Shown piece after piece: positions 1 to 9,619 of a stretch of 64,000 nt of DNA. Origin of the DNA: Enterococcus sp. (GTDB lineage Bacteria; Bacillota; Bacilli; Lactobacillales; Enterococcaceae). Below the pieces are notes generated by a model, which saw only the letters and a program-made list of their open reading frames with translations, made no database searches and was not told the origin of the DNA. Position numbers and translations under genes: made by a program. The stretch spans positions 30,062 through 94,061 of the forward strand of contig NZ_JALAHI010000041.1 of the NCBI RefSeq assembly GCF_022711995.1, in the 5' to 3' direction. Position 1 is the first letter of the stretch; every line of letters starts with the position of its first letter.

Positions 1-1217
1 GTCAATACAGGTTCGCCGTCTTTCATCTCCCAAGTCAATCCTTCAGGACCACTGCTACCGCTAGTTTGAGAAGAGTTGGCTAACACACCTTCTGAAGAAT
101 ACAGCCAGTCGATAAATGCTGCGATTCGTTCTGGGTCTTCTGCATTTGAACCGATACCGATAAATTGTTTGCCACCATAGACTTCGGCCCCGTAAGAAAA
201 TACCGTTTGGTCTTGAATCGGTACCATCATAAAGCCTTTTCCAGCATCCAAATTCGTCGTAGTGTTGAAAGCAGCTTGCCCCAACCATGGCCACCAAGAA
301 AACAGCACTTGGCCATCTTGGAATTTGGCAAACAATGTATCATAGTTTTGGGTAGTTGATTCTGGATCGATCAATCCCATTTGATTTGCTTGATAGTAAA
401 ATTTCAGCGCCCGAATATATTCGGAGTTGCTATCTAAAATGCTTTGATAATCAGATCCATCCGCTTTTGCTAATGCAAAACCAAGTTCGTCATAGCCATA
501 ATAAGTGACCAACTGTTTGCCAGCGTTCATCATATTGCCATCCCAGTCGCCAAACAATGAGAAACCGTAAACTTTTTTACCGGAATCTGTCGTTGGGTGG
601 TCTTCTTGCATCTTTTGAATAACTGGCAATAAGTCTTCTAGGGTTTTCACATCAGGATAGCCTTGTTCCCCATAGAAATCCCAGCGGAGATAAGCGCCAA
701 AGGTTGGATCCAAGCCCTCGGAAGGATCCGTTGATTTCAATGTTGAAACAGACGTAGGAAAACCATAGATTCCATCGGCATCTTTGTTTAGATTTTGAAC
801 AGCGGCATCAAAGCGGCTGACGTTTTTCATGTCTTTGTAATAATCGCTGGCATCTGCCAACAATCCGGCTTCGACTAATTCATTGTATTGCTGCCCATTG
901 TCGACAATGATCAAGTCGCCTAAGTCTCCGGCAGCTGTTCTGGTTTGATAGAGTGTATCGCCGTTTCCTGCCACATTCGGAGCAATCACATTTAATTCCA
1001 TATTGAACTTATCTTTGACGATTTTAGCAAACCAGCCTTCTTGAACACCCATATAGTTCGCTAGTCCATCGTAGACATCAATAGTGATGGTTTTGTCGTA
1101 TTTGCCATCACTTGACGCCGCATCTTTTGCATCAGATGAACCGCCGCATGCGGATAACGCCCCCAACAAAGTGACACCCAAAAGACCAGTTGTTAGATAT
1201 TTGGACATTTTTTTCAT
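1..1217 (-). CDS. ABC transporter sugar-binding lipoprotein (LplA-type), partial
   Basis: Extracellular solute-binding lipoprotein that should deliver an oligosaccharide to the two permeases encoded just downstream. The gene reads toward the left edge and is cut there, so 405 codons are visible and the C-terminus is missing. The start gives MKKMSKYLTT, a hydrophobic segment, then a lipobox L-S-A-C with Cys24 as the lipidation site, followed by a Gly/Ser/Asp-rich linker. An AGAGGG ribosome site precedes the ATG by about 6 nt. Aromatic-rich motifs such as FSWWPWLG and a C-terminal region like PERIAAFIDWLYSSEG fit the LplA/YtcQ-like binding proteins of group 1. It is first in the window but last in transcription order after the two permeases. 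The sugar bound is inferred from neighbours (xylosides), not from the sequence. Confidence 0.9.
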   Translation of the reverse strand, partial: MKKMSKYLTTGLLGVTLLGALSACGGSSDAKDAASSDGKYDKTITIDVYDGLANYMGVQEGWFAKIVKDKFNMELNVIAPNVAGNGDTLYQTRTAAGDLGDLIIVDNGQQYNELVEAGLLADASDYYKDMKNVSRFDAAVQNLNKDADGIYGFPTSVSTLKSTDPSEGLDPTFGAYLRWDFYGEQGYPDVKTLEDLLPVIQKMQEDHPTTDSGKKVYGFSLFGDWDGNMMNAGKQLVTYYGYDELGFALAKADGSDYQSILDSNSEYIRALKFYYQANQMGLIDPESTTQNYDTLFAKFQDGQVLFSWWPWLGQAAFNTTTNLDAGKGFMMVPIQDQTVFSYGAEVYGGKQFIGIGSNAEDPERIAAFIDWLYSSEGVLANSSQTSGSSGPEGLTWEMKDGEPVL

Positions 1218-1237
1218 TTCGTTCCCTCTTTCTTTTA

Positions 1238-2173
1238 TTAGCCTTTGACCGCGCCCAACATAATCCCTTTGACAAAATATTTTTGGAACAGCGGGTAAAT
1301 AAACATAATCGGTAGAACTACAATCACGGAAACGGTCATTCGAATCGAAGTTGGTGTTTGTGTCGTGGCAGCAGAAGCGATGCTCGACAAGGATCCAGAC
1401 GTGTTTTTGACCATTTGTGCCAGCGAATTGGCTTGATTGATATAGGTATAAAGAAGATATTGCAGTGAATATAGACTTTGATCGGTGATATACACCAATG
1501 TATCTTGAAATGAGTTCCACTGTCCAACAGCAGAGAAAATTGCAACAGTTGCCAAGATTGGGGTACAGTTTGGCAAGATCACGCGAAAGAATACTTGAAT
1601 GATGCCAGCGCCATCCATCTCAGCTGCTTCCTGTAATGATTTAGGAATCGATTCGATATAGGTTTTGACAAGAATGATATTAAAGGGCTGTACGATTGCG
1701 GGTAAAATATACACCCAGAAGCTATTGGTTAAGCCTAACGTTTTCATAGTAATGAATAACGGAATCAATCCGGCGTTGAAGTACATGGTGATCACGACGA
1801 AGCGATACCAAAATTTGCGTTTCCACATTTTTTCTTGGGTAAACATAAATCCTAAAAAGGCAGAGGCTAAGACCGTTGCTGCCGTTCCGATCACTGTTCG
1901 GGCAACGGAAACAGTCGCAGCTAGCGGCAGTCCTTTTAGTTGTAATACCTGACTATAATTCTCCAAATGGATTCCTTCAGGAAAGAAGCGGATTTGGCCT
2001 AAGGAACTCAATTCGTTATTACTGATCGAATTGATGATCAAGTAATAGAAAGGATAGGCACAGATCAATGTGATCACGATGAAAAAACTGTAGTTGATCA
2101 ACGTGAATAGAACATCTTCTTTTGTTCGGATCGGTTTTGCTTTTTTCTTGGTGCTGATTGATAATTCCATCAA
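1238..2173 (-). CDS. Carbohydrate ABC transporter permease (LplC/YtcP type)
   Basis: Inner-membrane permease of a CUT1-type sugar importer, 311 residues with about six membrane segments, the first near residues 28-50. The conserved cytoplasmic EAA loop is visible as EAAEMDGAGIIQVFFRVILP around residue 185; this is where the ATPase docks. The C-terminus KYFVKGIMLGAVKG is typical of LplC/YtcP proteins. It lies 12 nt after the preceding permease and 20 nt before the binding protein, so the three form one operon. Like other LplABC systems in Firmicutes there is no ATPase gene beside it; sharing MsmX is inferred from the family. Confidence 0.93.
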   Translation of the reverse strand: MMELSISTKKKAKPIRTKEDVLFTLINYSFFIVITLICAYPFYYLIINSISNNELSSLGQIRFFPEGIHLENYSQVLQLKGLPLAATVSVARTVIGTAATVLASAFLGFMFTQEKMWKRKFWYRFVVITMYFNAGLIPLFITMKTLGLTNSFWVYILPAIVQPFNIILVKTYIESIPKSLQEAAEMDGAGIIQVFFRVILPNCTPILATVAIFSAVGQWNSFQDTLVYITDQSLYSLQYLLYTYINQANSLAQMVKNTSGSLSSIASAATTQTPTSIRMTVSVIVVLPIMFIYPLFQKYFVKGIMLGAVKG

Positions 2174-2185
2174 ATGCTCTCCTTT

Positions 2186-3127
2186 CTAGATAATCGACGT
2201 GCCGCGGATTTTTTTTGAAGCGCCATTGACGATGGCCAACAAAGCGACTGAGATGACGCTTTTCAGCATACTGATTGCTGTGGCAAGGGACAGGCTATTG
2301 CCTCCTAAACCTAAGTTGTAAACGTAGAGATCAAGCACTTGGATATGATTTTTGTTGAAGGCATTTTGGAAGACAAAGTATTGATCCATTCCGTTGTTCA
2401 AGAGATTGGCGATAGACAGCATCAACATGACCAAAAAAGTTGGCAGCAATGCCGGTAATGTAATATGACGCATCAGATGGAAGCGATTCGCACCATCGAT
2501 CCGTGCCGATTCATAAAGCTCGGGATCAATGCCGGAAATGCCTGCTAAGTACATGATGGCGCCCCAGCCTAACCCTTTCCAAATATTCCATAGGCACATC
2601 ATCAGCCATGTATGGTTGTCGCTATCTAAAAATTTCAGCGGGTCTGTGATGAATCCCCACTCCTGTAAAAGTGTGTTGACCAATCCTGTTGAAGAAAATA
2701 AACTAAATGCAATTGTATAGACTAAGACCCAACTGATGAAATTTGGCAATGTCGTCAACGTTTGAACGAGATTTTTAAACCATTTGCATTTGATTTCATT
2801 CAGTAAAATCGCGAAACCAACCGGTAAAATCGAAGTGGCGATTCCCAAAAAGCTCATTGCAAAGGTATTTTTCATCACTTGGACGATCTGGTCGACCTGT
2901 GTTTGACTAGAAACCAGCATCCGGAACCAACGTAAGCCAACAAACTCGCTGCGGGCTAACCCTAAAGCCGGCTTGTAATCATACAATGAATAGATCCAGC
3001 CATGCAGTGGAAAATAAGCAAATAAGAAAACCAGGATCAAAAAAGGTAGAATACATAAAAACATGATTTTCCCTTCGCGACTGATTCGCTTGTTCGGTCG
3101 GGCAGCCCCCTTCTTCCTTAATTCCAT
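2186..3127 (-). CDS. Carbohydrate ABC transporter permease (LplB/YteP type)
   Basis: First gene of the importer operon, a permease of the LplB/YteP family with six predicted membrane segments and the EAA-loop sequence ELYESARIDGANRFHLMRHI near residue 200. The open frame extends 12 codons further upstream, but the start chosen here (MELRKKGAARP) has an AAAGGAGG-type ribosome site about 7 nt before it, while the upstream ATG has none. That gives 313 residues, normal for the family. The promoter lies in the divergent region shared with the YesL gene; a TATAAA-like -10 on the minus strand near 3163-3168 is followed by a cre-like site. Confidence 0.92.
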   Translation of the reverse strand: MELRKKGAARPNKRISREGKIMFLCILPFLILVFLFAYFPLHGWIYSLYDYKPALGLARSEFVGLRWFRMLVSSQTQVDQIVQVMKNTFAMSFLGIATSILPVGFAILLNEIKCKWFKNLVQTLTTLPNFISWVLVYTIAFSLFSSTGLVNTLLQEWGFITDPLKFLDSDNHTWLMMCLWNIWKGLGWGAIMYLAGISGIDPELYESARIDGANRFHLMRHITLPALLPTFLVMLMLSIANLLNNGMDQYFVFQNAFNKNHIQVLDLYVYNLGLGGNSLSLATAISMLKSVISVALLAIVNGASKKIRGTSII

Positions 3128-3145
3128 TTTCTTCCTCCTTTCTTT

Positions 3146-3160
3146 TGTAACCGCTTTACA
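3146..3160 (-). promoter_or_regulatory. cre-like palindromic site before the ABC importer operon
   Basis: A near-palindrome TGTAACCGCTTTACA sits between a TATAAA-like -10 (3163-3168, minus) and the permease ribosome site. It resembles the CcpA/LacI-type box (TGWAANCGNTNWCA) but is one base long for a perfect cre. A related TGTAACCG-TTTA box is found before the GH1 gene at 13871. Repression by CcpA is the simplest reading; another LacI-family regulator is possible. Confidence 0.5.
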
Positions 3161-3361
3161 CATTTATACTAGCACCGGCAGAAACGTTTGCCACCCGACA
3201 AAAATAGAGTTCTATCCGTAAATTTTAGTCATCCTTTTTGAGAGATTTGACAAAAACATTGATAAATCAACGATTACAGCTATTAACACTCAGTTGATAA
3301 GGCTTTCATAAAATGGCTTTTCCGAGTAATATAAGGATAGTTTCAAAAGGAGGACAACAAT

Positions 3362-3967
3362 ATGAAATACAATCCCGATGGTCAATTATATAAGATCACT
3401 ACTGTTTTTTCACAATTTATTCTTTTAAATGTGCTTTACTTGCTCTTTTGTCTGCCAGTGGTGACAATCGGTGCAGCCACCTCTGCACTCTTTGAAGTGA
3501 CGCTTCGCTATGCAGACGACGAACGTGGCGAATTGATTGCTGGTTTCCTACGGGCGTTTCGTGCCAATTGGAAAAAGGCAACCGGTGCATTTGTACTATT
3601 AGGACTACCCATTGCTGCTTTAATCTATAGTGGGTTCTTCTGGTTTTCTGGTGGAACCTTCCTAACAAGTATTATTGCCGTGATCTCCTTTGTCAGCAGC
3701 GGCTATTTTTTCCTAGTATTGGTCTACAGTCTGGCACTGTTTGGCCGCTTTGAAAATACCTTTAAACAAACGATCAAAAACGCTTTTTTATTGCCTTTGG
3801 CTGAAATGGTGCGTTCTCTAGGGTTACTATTGATCCCCATCACCCTCTTTTGTCTGGTCGTTTTATTCCCACTGTTCAAATTGCTCTTTGCGTTATTTGG
3901 CTTTGCATTCGCTATGTATTGCAGTTCGTTCTTGTTGCTCGCTGTCTTTCGCCATCAACGATCATGA
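3362..3967 (+). CDS. yesL: YesL-like DUF624 membrane protein
   Basis: 201-residue integral membrane protein of the DUF624/YesL family, about five hydrophobic segments (for example residues 18-40, 78-100, 110-135, 160-195). The N-terminus MKYNPDGQLYKI followed by a hydrophobic stretch is characteristic of YesL. An AAAGGAGG ribosome site precedes the ATG. It overlaps the sensor-kinase gene by ATGA, so the two are translated together. YesL proteins accompany LplABC importers and YesMN two-component systems; their biochemical role is unknown. Transcription is divergent from the importer operon across about 230 bp. Confidence 0.88.
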   Translation: MKYNPDGQLYKITTVFSQFILLNVLYLLFCLPVVTIGAATSALFEVTLRYADDERGELIAGFLRAFRANWKKATGAFVLLGLPIAALIYSGFFWFSGGTFLTSIIAVISFVSSGYFFLVLVYSLALFGRFENTFKQTIKNAFLLPLAEMVRSLGLLLIPITLFCLVVLFPLFKLLFALFGFAFAMYCSSFLLLAVFRHQRS

Positions 3968-5742
3968 AGCGATTCACTCCTTTTTCGCTTTTTCGCCGGC
4001 TAAGTCAGTTTTCGATTCGCAAGCAGCTCTTCATTCTCTATTTGCCAGTCGTTTTTTTATCTACGGTTACGATTGGTTTGCTGCTGGTGTATGATTCCAC
4101 CAAGCAACTGACTGGAAACTATCAGCATTTGGCAGCTTTGAATGCCCAACGGGTCAAGTCGGTGCTGTTCGATACCACAACGACACTCTTTAACACCGCC
4201 AGTTCACTATCCAATGATACCCATTTGCGGGAACTGCTGACTGAGAATTATCCCGAAGAACAAGCGGCGATCACCGCCATCAGCGACTATGACAACATCG
4301 ATGAAATCAGAAACTTGCAGACTGCGATTGCCAGTTTAACGATCTATACAACAAATACGACAATCCCACATTACAAATACTTTCAACCGTTAGATGACAC
4401 CTTGAAAAAGAGTTCGTGGTATCAGCGAGCGCTAAAACAGCCAGATGCATTTTTGATGACATTACCCAAAGAGCATAAAGCCAACCGTTTGGCCCTTTAC
4501 AAAATCCTGCCGTTGCCGCTATCACAGGAAACAGCAGTCCTGGAAATCGTTGTTGACTATAACTATTTGAGTAATCGTCTGCGAAATGCTTCCTACGAAC
4601 TGGAACTGCAGTTGAATGACGATGTGATGTTTTACAGTGATGTGATCAAGCAAGTAGGACAACCTGTTCGCTTTCATACGGATAGTCTTTCACCAGCTGA
4701 AACTTTTCTAAAAAATGAAGGCTCCCATGTTCTATTGGCTAAAAATTCATTGACGATGAGCAATAAAGAGGACACCCTTACGATTTATTCCGCCGATCCA
4801 GAGGCTTACAGCAGCTTACGAACAAACTTGATTCGCTGGAGTACGATCGTCGTGGCGGTATTGCTGACCACCTTTTTGATCGTCTTTTTATTCGCCCGCT
4901 TTTTTACGACCCGGATTCGTCAATTGCAGCAAGCGGTCTACCATGCTGCCATCGAGAATTATGACTTCTTTCAAAATATTAGCGGCGAAGATGAAATCTC
5001 ACAGATTTCACTGGACTTCCATAAAATCATTCAGCGCATCAAAAAAAATGAAGAAGAAATCTACCGTGCCCGTCTCGCCCAACAAGAATTGTTGACCCAA
5101 CAACAGCAGATGGAATTCAACATCCTAGCAGGACAGATCAATCCTCACTTTTTATTCAACACACTGGAGACAATTCGGATGATGGCACTGACCTCTGGGA
5201 ATTCAGATGTAGTCTACGCTATCAAATTATTAGCAAAATCGATGCGTTATACCTTAGAAGCCCATGGAACGAAACTCACAAGTTTAGAAGAATCATTGGA
5301 TGCCGTCCATGTGTACGTTAAGATTCAACGAATGCGCTTTGGGGAACGAGTCAATTTTTCTTATGCGGTCTCCAATGAGATTGATCAACAAGAAATGCAG
5401 ATTTTACCGCTGCTGATTCAGCCATTGGTGGAAAATGCGATTTCTCATGGACTGGAAGGCATCACTTATCCTGGGTTTATTCGTTTGACTATCACCAAAG
5501 AAGGCCATGATGTAGTGATTGTCGTTCAAGACAACGGGAGTGGGATTCCGCCGCAAAAGCTCAAGCAACTACAGAAAAAAATTCAGACCCCTTCCACGTA
5601 TGCCAAACGAAATATCGGCTTGGCCAATGTCAATCATCGGGTCAAAATGTTTTATGGCGCGGACTATGGTTTAACCATCGAAAGCGTCAGCAACAGCGGC
5701 ACCCAAGTGACACTGCGAATTCATGACCTAACTACTCGATAA
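3964..5742 (+). CDS. yesM: YesM-type sensor histidine kinase
   Basis: Membrane sensor kinase of 592 residues. Visible order: membrane segment around residues 20-42, a long extracytoplasmic sensor region to about 285, a second membrane segment (TIVVAVLLTTFLIVFLFARF) near 290-315, a HAMP linker, the His_kinase motif NPHFLFNTLE with the phosphorylatable His, and an HATPase_c domain (LVENAISHG, DNGSGIPP, IGLANVNHR). The frame is open 38 codons upstream inside yesL, but the ATG overlapping the yesL stop by ATGA is the natural start. It should sense sugar or binding-protein state and phosphorylate the YesN-type regulator at 10953-12356, which is unusually about 5.2 kb away and on the other strand. 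Confidence 0.93.
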   Translation: MKRFTPFSLFRRLSQFSIRKQLFILYLPVVFLSTVTIGLLLVYDSTKQLTGNYQHLAALNAQRVKSVLFDTTTTLFNTASSLSNDTHLRELLTENYPEEQAAITAISDYDNIDEIRNLQTAIASLTIYTTNTTIPHYKYFQPLDDTLKKSSWYQRALKQPDAFLMTLPKEHKANRLALYKILPLPLSQETAVLEIVVDYNYLSNRLRNASYELELQLNDDVMFYSDVIKQVGQPVRFHTDSLSPAETFLKNEGSHVLLAKNSLTMSNKEDTLTIYSADPEAYSSLRTNLIRWSTIVVAVLLTTFLIVFLFARFFTTRIRQLQQAVYHAAIENYDFFQNISGEDEISQISLDFHKIIQRIKKNEEEIYRARLAQQELLTQQQQMEFNILAGQINPHFLFNTLETIRMMALTSGNSDVVYAIKLLAKSMRYTLEAHGTKLTSLEESLDAVHVYVKIQRMRFGERVNFSYAVSNEIDQQEMQILPLLIQPLVENAISHGLEGITYPGFIRLTITKEGHDVVIVVQDNGSGIPPQKLKQLQKKIQTPSTYAKRNIGLANVNHRVKMFYGADYGLTIESVSNSGTQVTLRIHDLTTR

Positions 5743-5760
5743 AAAAGCCAGACAAAAGAC

Positions 5761-5804
5761 AAGCGAATCATGCGCCCAACGTATAACGGGTACATGATTC
5801 GCTT
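5761..5804. terminator. Bidirectional hairpin between yesM and GH43
   Basis: A 12-bp perfect stem (5761-5772 AAGCGAATCATG with 5793-5804) is extended inside by a CGCCC/GGGTA pairing and followed by TTTTA on the plus strand. It sits in the convergent gap 19 nt after the yesM stop and about 90 nt after the GH43 stop on the other strand, so it can end both transcripts. Confidence 0.75.
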
Positions 5805-5893
5805 TTACTTATTTCTTGGTTATTGTCACGCTTTTGGGTGATGGAATAGGCAAGAACTTCATTTAAACCTGTAAACCTGCTAGCGGCTTTTTC

Positions 5894-7348
5894 TCAAGCT
5901 TCGATCGCTATCGCTACTTGTTGATGCGGCATCTCAGAGACGGCATAGAAGCCAACCATGATGCCAGTGAAGACGCCTCCCACCTCAGTCGTTAAATACT
6001 TCGTTTCACCGCTTCCTACTAAATGCTGGGTTTGCGCGTGATCAAAATAGCTGAAACGATACTGGTTTTTATCCCCTTCAATCAGCAGGCAAATGTGCGC
6101 ACCATCATAAGGAAGAGCTGCTTCTACTTTCCATAATGAACCGATTTGGCGTCGCAAAAGGATTTGATTTCCTTGGGGACTCGTTTCTAAAGCGATCTCG
6201 TAATGATGGGTCGCATTTAGGAAAACAGTCATGCCGGTTTCCCCCGCCGTCAGTTTTTGACAATCGAAATCCGCCATAAAATGCTGTTCTAATGCTGTCT
6301 GCCGCTGAAAGACGACCGCCATCTTTTTCTGGTCTGACAAACTGGCAGCATTCGGCTGCAGTAAAAAACCACTGGCAGTTGATTGAATCAGTGACGGATC
6401 CCATTCAAACATTGTGACCCAATCGGGATCCGTAGGGGCCACCTGAGAGACCTCTGTTTCAATGAGCAGCGTTTCTGGCAAATGGCCACCATCGCCAAAG
6501 ATCGGCCATTCTCCTGACCAATCGACTGGCAGCAGACAAGTTTCACGGCCAAGGAGATGGCGTAAAGGATAGCTGATAGGACGAACCGCCAAACAGACGC
6601 CCCACCATTGGCCTGTGGTATCTTGCACCAGATCCGCATGTCCGGCAGCTTGCAGCGGCAAGTTGCTGCTGCGATTCGTCATTACCGGATTCATCGGGCA
6701 GTCTTCATAGGGCCCTTCAATTTGGCGACTGCGGGCCATCGTCAGCATATGCCCATAAGAAGTTCCCCCTTCTGAAATCAGCAAATAGTAATACCCATCT
6801 TTTTTATACAGGTGGGGACCTTCAGGATCTGCTGCACCGCTGCCCGTCCAAATGTTTTGCCGCTCCCCTAATTTTCCACTGGTCAAATCAATTTTCCGCA
6901 GATAAATTTCTTTATGGGTGCCTAGGTAATAACATTGACCATCATCGTCTTTAAAGATTGTCGGATCAATTCCCGGGGTATCTAACCAGATAGGTTGTGA
7001 CCATTCTCCGAAAATGTCATCTGTCCAAATCAGAAAATTTCCTTCCTCTGCGCCATTGTCTCCAACATTGGTACAAACGATATAAAACCGTTGATCGATG
7101 TAGCGAATGGTTGGCGCGTATAGGCCAAAGGCATTCGGCATCTTGGTAGACAGGCGAAGCTGTTGCGGGCGGCTGATCCCATGGCTGATCAATGTCCAAT
7201 CAGTCAAATTACGACTATGATAAATCGGCAGTCCGGGGAAATATTCAAAGGTACTGGTGACAAGGTAATAATCAGCGCCGACACGACAAATACTAGGATC
7301 AGGATGAAAGCCTGGTAATATGGGATTCTTGATTGTTCGCTTTGTCAT
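5894..7348 (-). CDS. Glycoside hydrolase family 43 beta-xylosidase / alpha-L-arabinofuranosidase
   Basis: 484-residue GH43 enzyme without signal peptide, so it cleaves imported oligosaccharides in the cytoplasm. The five-bladed propeller residues are visible: base Asp17 in GFHPDPS, Asp128 in GIDPTIFKDDDG, acid Glu176 in ADPEGPHLY, and the GHADLV segment near residue 235. A C-terminal beta-sandwich (from about 330) is usual in XynB-like members. The N-terminal motif suggests the xylosidase/arabinofuranosidase subgroup; which linkage it prefers cannot be told. Strong AAGGAG ribosome site; the upstream GH31 stop codon lies within that site, so translation is coupled. It is the last gene of the ROK-GH31-GH43 operon. 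Confidence 0.92.
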   Translation of the reverse strand: MTKRTIKNPILPGFHPDPSICRVGADYYLVTSTFEYFPGLPIYHSRNLTDWTLISHGISRPQQLRLSTKMPNAFGLYAPTIRYIDQRFYIVCTNVGDNGAEEGNFLIWTDDIFGEWSQPIWLDTPGIDPTIFKDDDGQCYYLGTHKEIYLRKIDLTSGKLGERQNIWTGSGAADPEGPHLYKKDGYYYLLISEGGTSYGHMLTMARSRQIEGPYEDCPMNPVMTNRSSNLPLQAAGHADLVQDTTGQWWGVCLAVRPISYPLRHLLGRETCLLPVDWSGEWPIFGDGGHLPETLLIETEVSQVAPTDPDWVTMFEWDPSLIQSTASGFLLQPNAASLSDQKKMAVVFQRQTALEQHFMADFDCQKLTAGETGMTVFLNATHHYEIALETSPQGNQILLRRQIGSLWKVEAALPYDGAHICLLIEGDKNQYRFSYFDHAQTQHLVGSGETKYLTTEVGGVFTGIMVGFYAVSEMPHQQVAIAIEA

Positions 7349-7351
7349 TGA

Positions 7352-9619
7352 CTACTCCTTGATGGTTGTTGAATTTGCAGTAAGGGAATAGGCTCGCATA
7401 CCTGCTGCCGTATGAATCCGCAATTCTGCTTGCTGGATCCCTGTGAGTTCAACTTCGATGGTTTCTTGTTTCTTGACTACTTTGACAGCTCCCACCTGTT
7501 GCCCTAAATGATCATAGACCTCTGCTGAGCTCTGGCTCTGCAAATCGAATAGGTGAATGATTGGCTGTTGCGTATAATCGTAGACCGCTTGCGACTGATC
7601 GTGGCCTTCAATGATGATTTGGTTTGGCCGAACCAGTAATGGCAGATGGAAGTAGTCAACGGTCTCTTGATACCATTGGCCTCCTTGATAAGCTTTACCG
7701 GTCAAAAAGTCGATCCAGTTGCCAGAAGCTTTGGGTACATAGAAAGAAACCCTTCCTTCCTCATTAAAAATTGGCACAACTAAGAGGTTTTCTCCTAGCA
7801 TATACTGGCGATCCAATTGATGGGTCATTTCATCTTCAGGAAATTCCAAAACCATCGCCCGCATCATCGGCACGCCTGTCGCGGCTGTCAACACCGACTG
7901 TGCTTGCAAATAGGGCATCAGTGACAGTTTTAGTTTCGTAAAGGCCCGCGACACGGCCACGGCTTCTTCATCGTAGACCCATGGCACTTTGTATTCCCAA
8001 CTGCCGTGGTAGCGGCTATGGGAGGAAAGCAAACCAAATTGTGTCCAACGTTTATAAAGATCCGGAGTGGATCCCGCTTCAAATCCGGAAATATCATGAC
8101 TCCAATAGCCAAAACCTCCCAGACCAAAAGATAATCCTGCCCGCAACGATTCCGCCATTGAAGGGTAATCGGAGGTACTATCCCCGCCCCAATGGACCGG
8201 CAATCGTTGGGAACCAACAGAAGCAGCTCGCGCAAAGACGATGGCTTCCTCTGGCCCTTTGACTTCTTTCAACAGATCAAAAACCACTTGGTTGTATAAA
8301 TACGCATAGTAATTGTGCATTTTTTCCGGATCAGAGCCATCATAGTAAACGGCATCTGTAGGGATTCGTTCACCGAAATCGGTCTTGAAGCAATCCACCC
8401 CCATTGCCAGCAATGCGCGTAATTTACTGTTATACCAAGTCACTGCTTCTGGATTGGTGAAGTCTACCACGGCTAATCCGGCTTGCCATTTGTCCCACTG
8501 CCAGACATCGCCATTCTCTCGTTTCAAGAAATAACCATTGGCCATACCTTCATCGAAAAGCGGCGATTTTTGGCCAATATAAGGATTGATCCAGACACAG
8601 ATCTTTAGTCCTTTCGCTTTTAGTCGCTGCAGCATTTTTTCCGGCTCGGGAAATGTTCGCTCATCCCAAGTAAAGTTGCACCATTCGTATTCCTTCATCC
8701 AGAGACAATCAAAATGGAAGACTTCCAGTGGAATATCTCTTTCCGCCATGCCATCAACAAATGAGGTGACGGTTTGTTCATCGTAGTCTGTTAAGAATGA
8801 CGTACTCAACCACAAACCAAAGGACCAAGCTGGTGGCCGAGACGGTTTTCCAGTTAAATCGGTATACCGCTGGATAACTTGTTTCATGTCGTCACCAGCA
8901 ATCACAAAGTATTGGATCGATTGTCCGGGATTACTGAACTGGACCCGTGAAACCTTTTCACTACCGATCTCAAATTCCACTCGATCCGGTGAATTGACAA
9001 AAATACCATAGCCTTTATTGCTTAAATAAAAGGGAATATTTTTATAGGCTTGTTCCGTCCCTGTGCCGCCGTCAGCATTCCAGATTGAAACACTTTGGCC
9101 GTTTTTAACAAAATTCGTAAATCGTTCCCCTAACCCATAGATGGTTTCTCCCACGCCTAGAGTCAATTGTTCACTAATATGGGTGTGGCCTTTAGGATCG
9201 ATCACTACAGCTTTGCTTCGAGGTTTGCTTTGGGTGATCAACTGCCCTTTGTAGTAAAAATCGGTGGAAAGCGTTTCGCCTTTAGTGATCACCACCCGCA
9301 GATCGCCGGATTGAAACGAATAAGAAGCCTCTTCCTCGGTAATCACTGGATCGACTGCCTCGGTGAATAAGTCAAATTCCGGTGCTTTTGCTTGGACGCC
9401 TTTGTAATTGTACATGGTGACGCCAATGATATTGCTTCGTGGTGTCGTGATTTCCATGGTCAACAGACCACCGTCCAACGTCGCTCCTTTATGTCCGACA
9501 TAGCTGTAAGGCATATAGAGGACTAATTTATCCTCCAGTTTGTGTGCATCATAGACATGAACAGCAAATCTCACTTCATATCCTTCACGGAATAACCATC
9601 CGCCATCTGAAAATTTCAT
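7352..9619 (-). CDS. yicI: Alpha-xylosidase, GH31 (YicI/XylS type)
   Basis: 755-residue GH31 enzyme removing alpha-1,6-linked xylose from the ends of xyloglucan oligosaccharides or isoprimeverose. The nucleophile motif FKTDFGERIPTD, with Asp near residue 414, is the hallmark of YicI-type alpha-xylosidases rather than alpha-glucosidases. The acid/base lies in VHWGGDSTSDYPSMAESL, and GFGYWSHDISGFE follows. N-terminal beta-sandwich about 1-250, TIM barrel about 250-590, then C-terminal beta domains. No signal peptide. ATG overlaps the ROK-kinase stop (ATGA). Together with GH43 and xylA/xylB it points to xyloglucan or xylo-oligosaccharide breakdown, with xylose released inside the cell. Confidence 0.95.
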   Translation of the reverse strand: MKFSDGGWLFREGYEVRFAVHVYDAHKLEDKLVLYMPYSYVGHKGATLDGGLLTMEITTPRSNIIGVTMYNYKGVQAKAPEFDLFTEAVDPVITEEEASYSFQSGDLRVVITKGETLSTDFYYKGQLITQSKPRSKAVVIDPKGHTHISEQLTLGVGETIYGLGERFTNFVKNGQSVSIWNADGGTGTEQAYKNIPFYLSNKGYGIFVNSPDRVEFEIGSEKVSRVQFSNPGQSIQYFVIAGDDMKQVIQRYTDLTGKPSRPPAWSFGLWLSTSFLTDYDEQTVTSFVDGMAERDIPLEVFHFDCLWMKEYEWCNFTWDERTFPEPEKMLQRLKAKGLKICVWINPYIGQKSPLFDEGMANGYFLKRENGDVWQWDKWQAGLAVVDFTNPEAVTWYNSKLRALLAMGVDCFKTDFGERIPTDAVYYDGSDPEKMHNYYAYLYNQVVFDLLKEVKGPEEAIVFARAASVGSQRLPVHWGGDSTSDYPSMAESLRAGLSFGLGGFGYWSHDISGFEAGSTPDLYKRWTQFGLLSSHSRYHGSWEYKVPWVYDEEAVAVSRAFTKLKLSLMPYLQAQSVLTAATGVPMMRAMVLEFPEDEMTHQLDRQYMLGENLLVVPIFNEEGRVSFYVPKASGNWIDFLTGKAYQGGQWYQETVDYFHLPLLVRPNQIIIEGHDQSQAVYDYTQQPIIHLFDLQSQSSAEVYDHLGQQVGAVKVVKKQETIEVELTGIQQAELRIHTAAGMRAYSLTANSTTIKE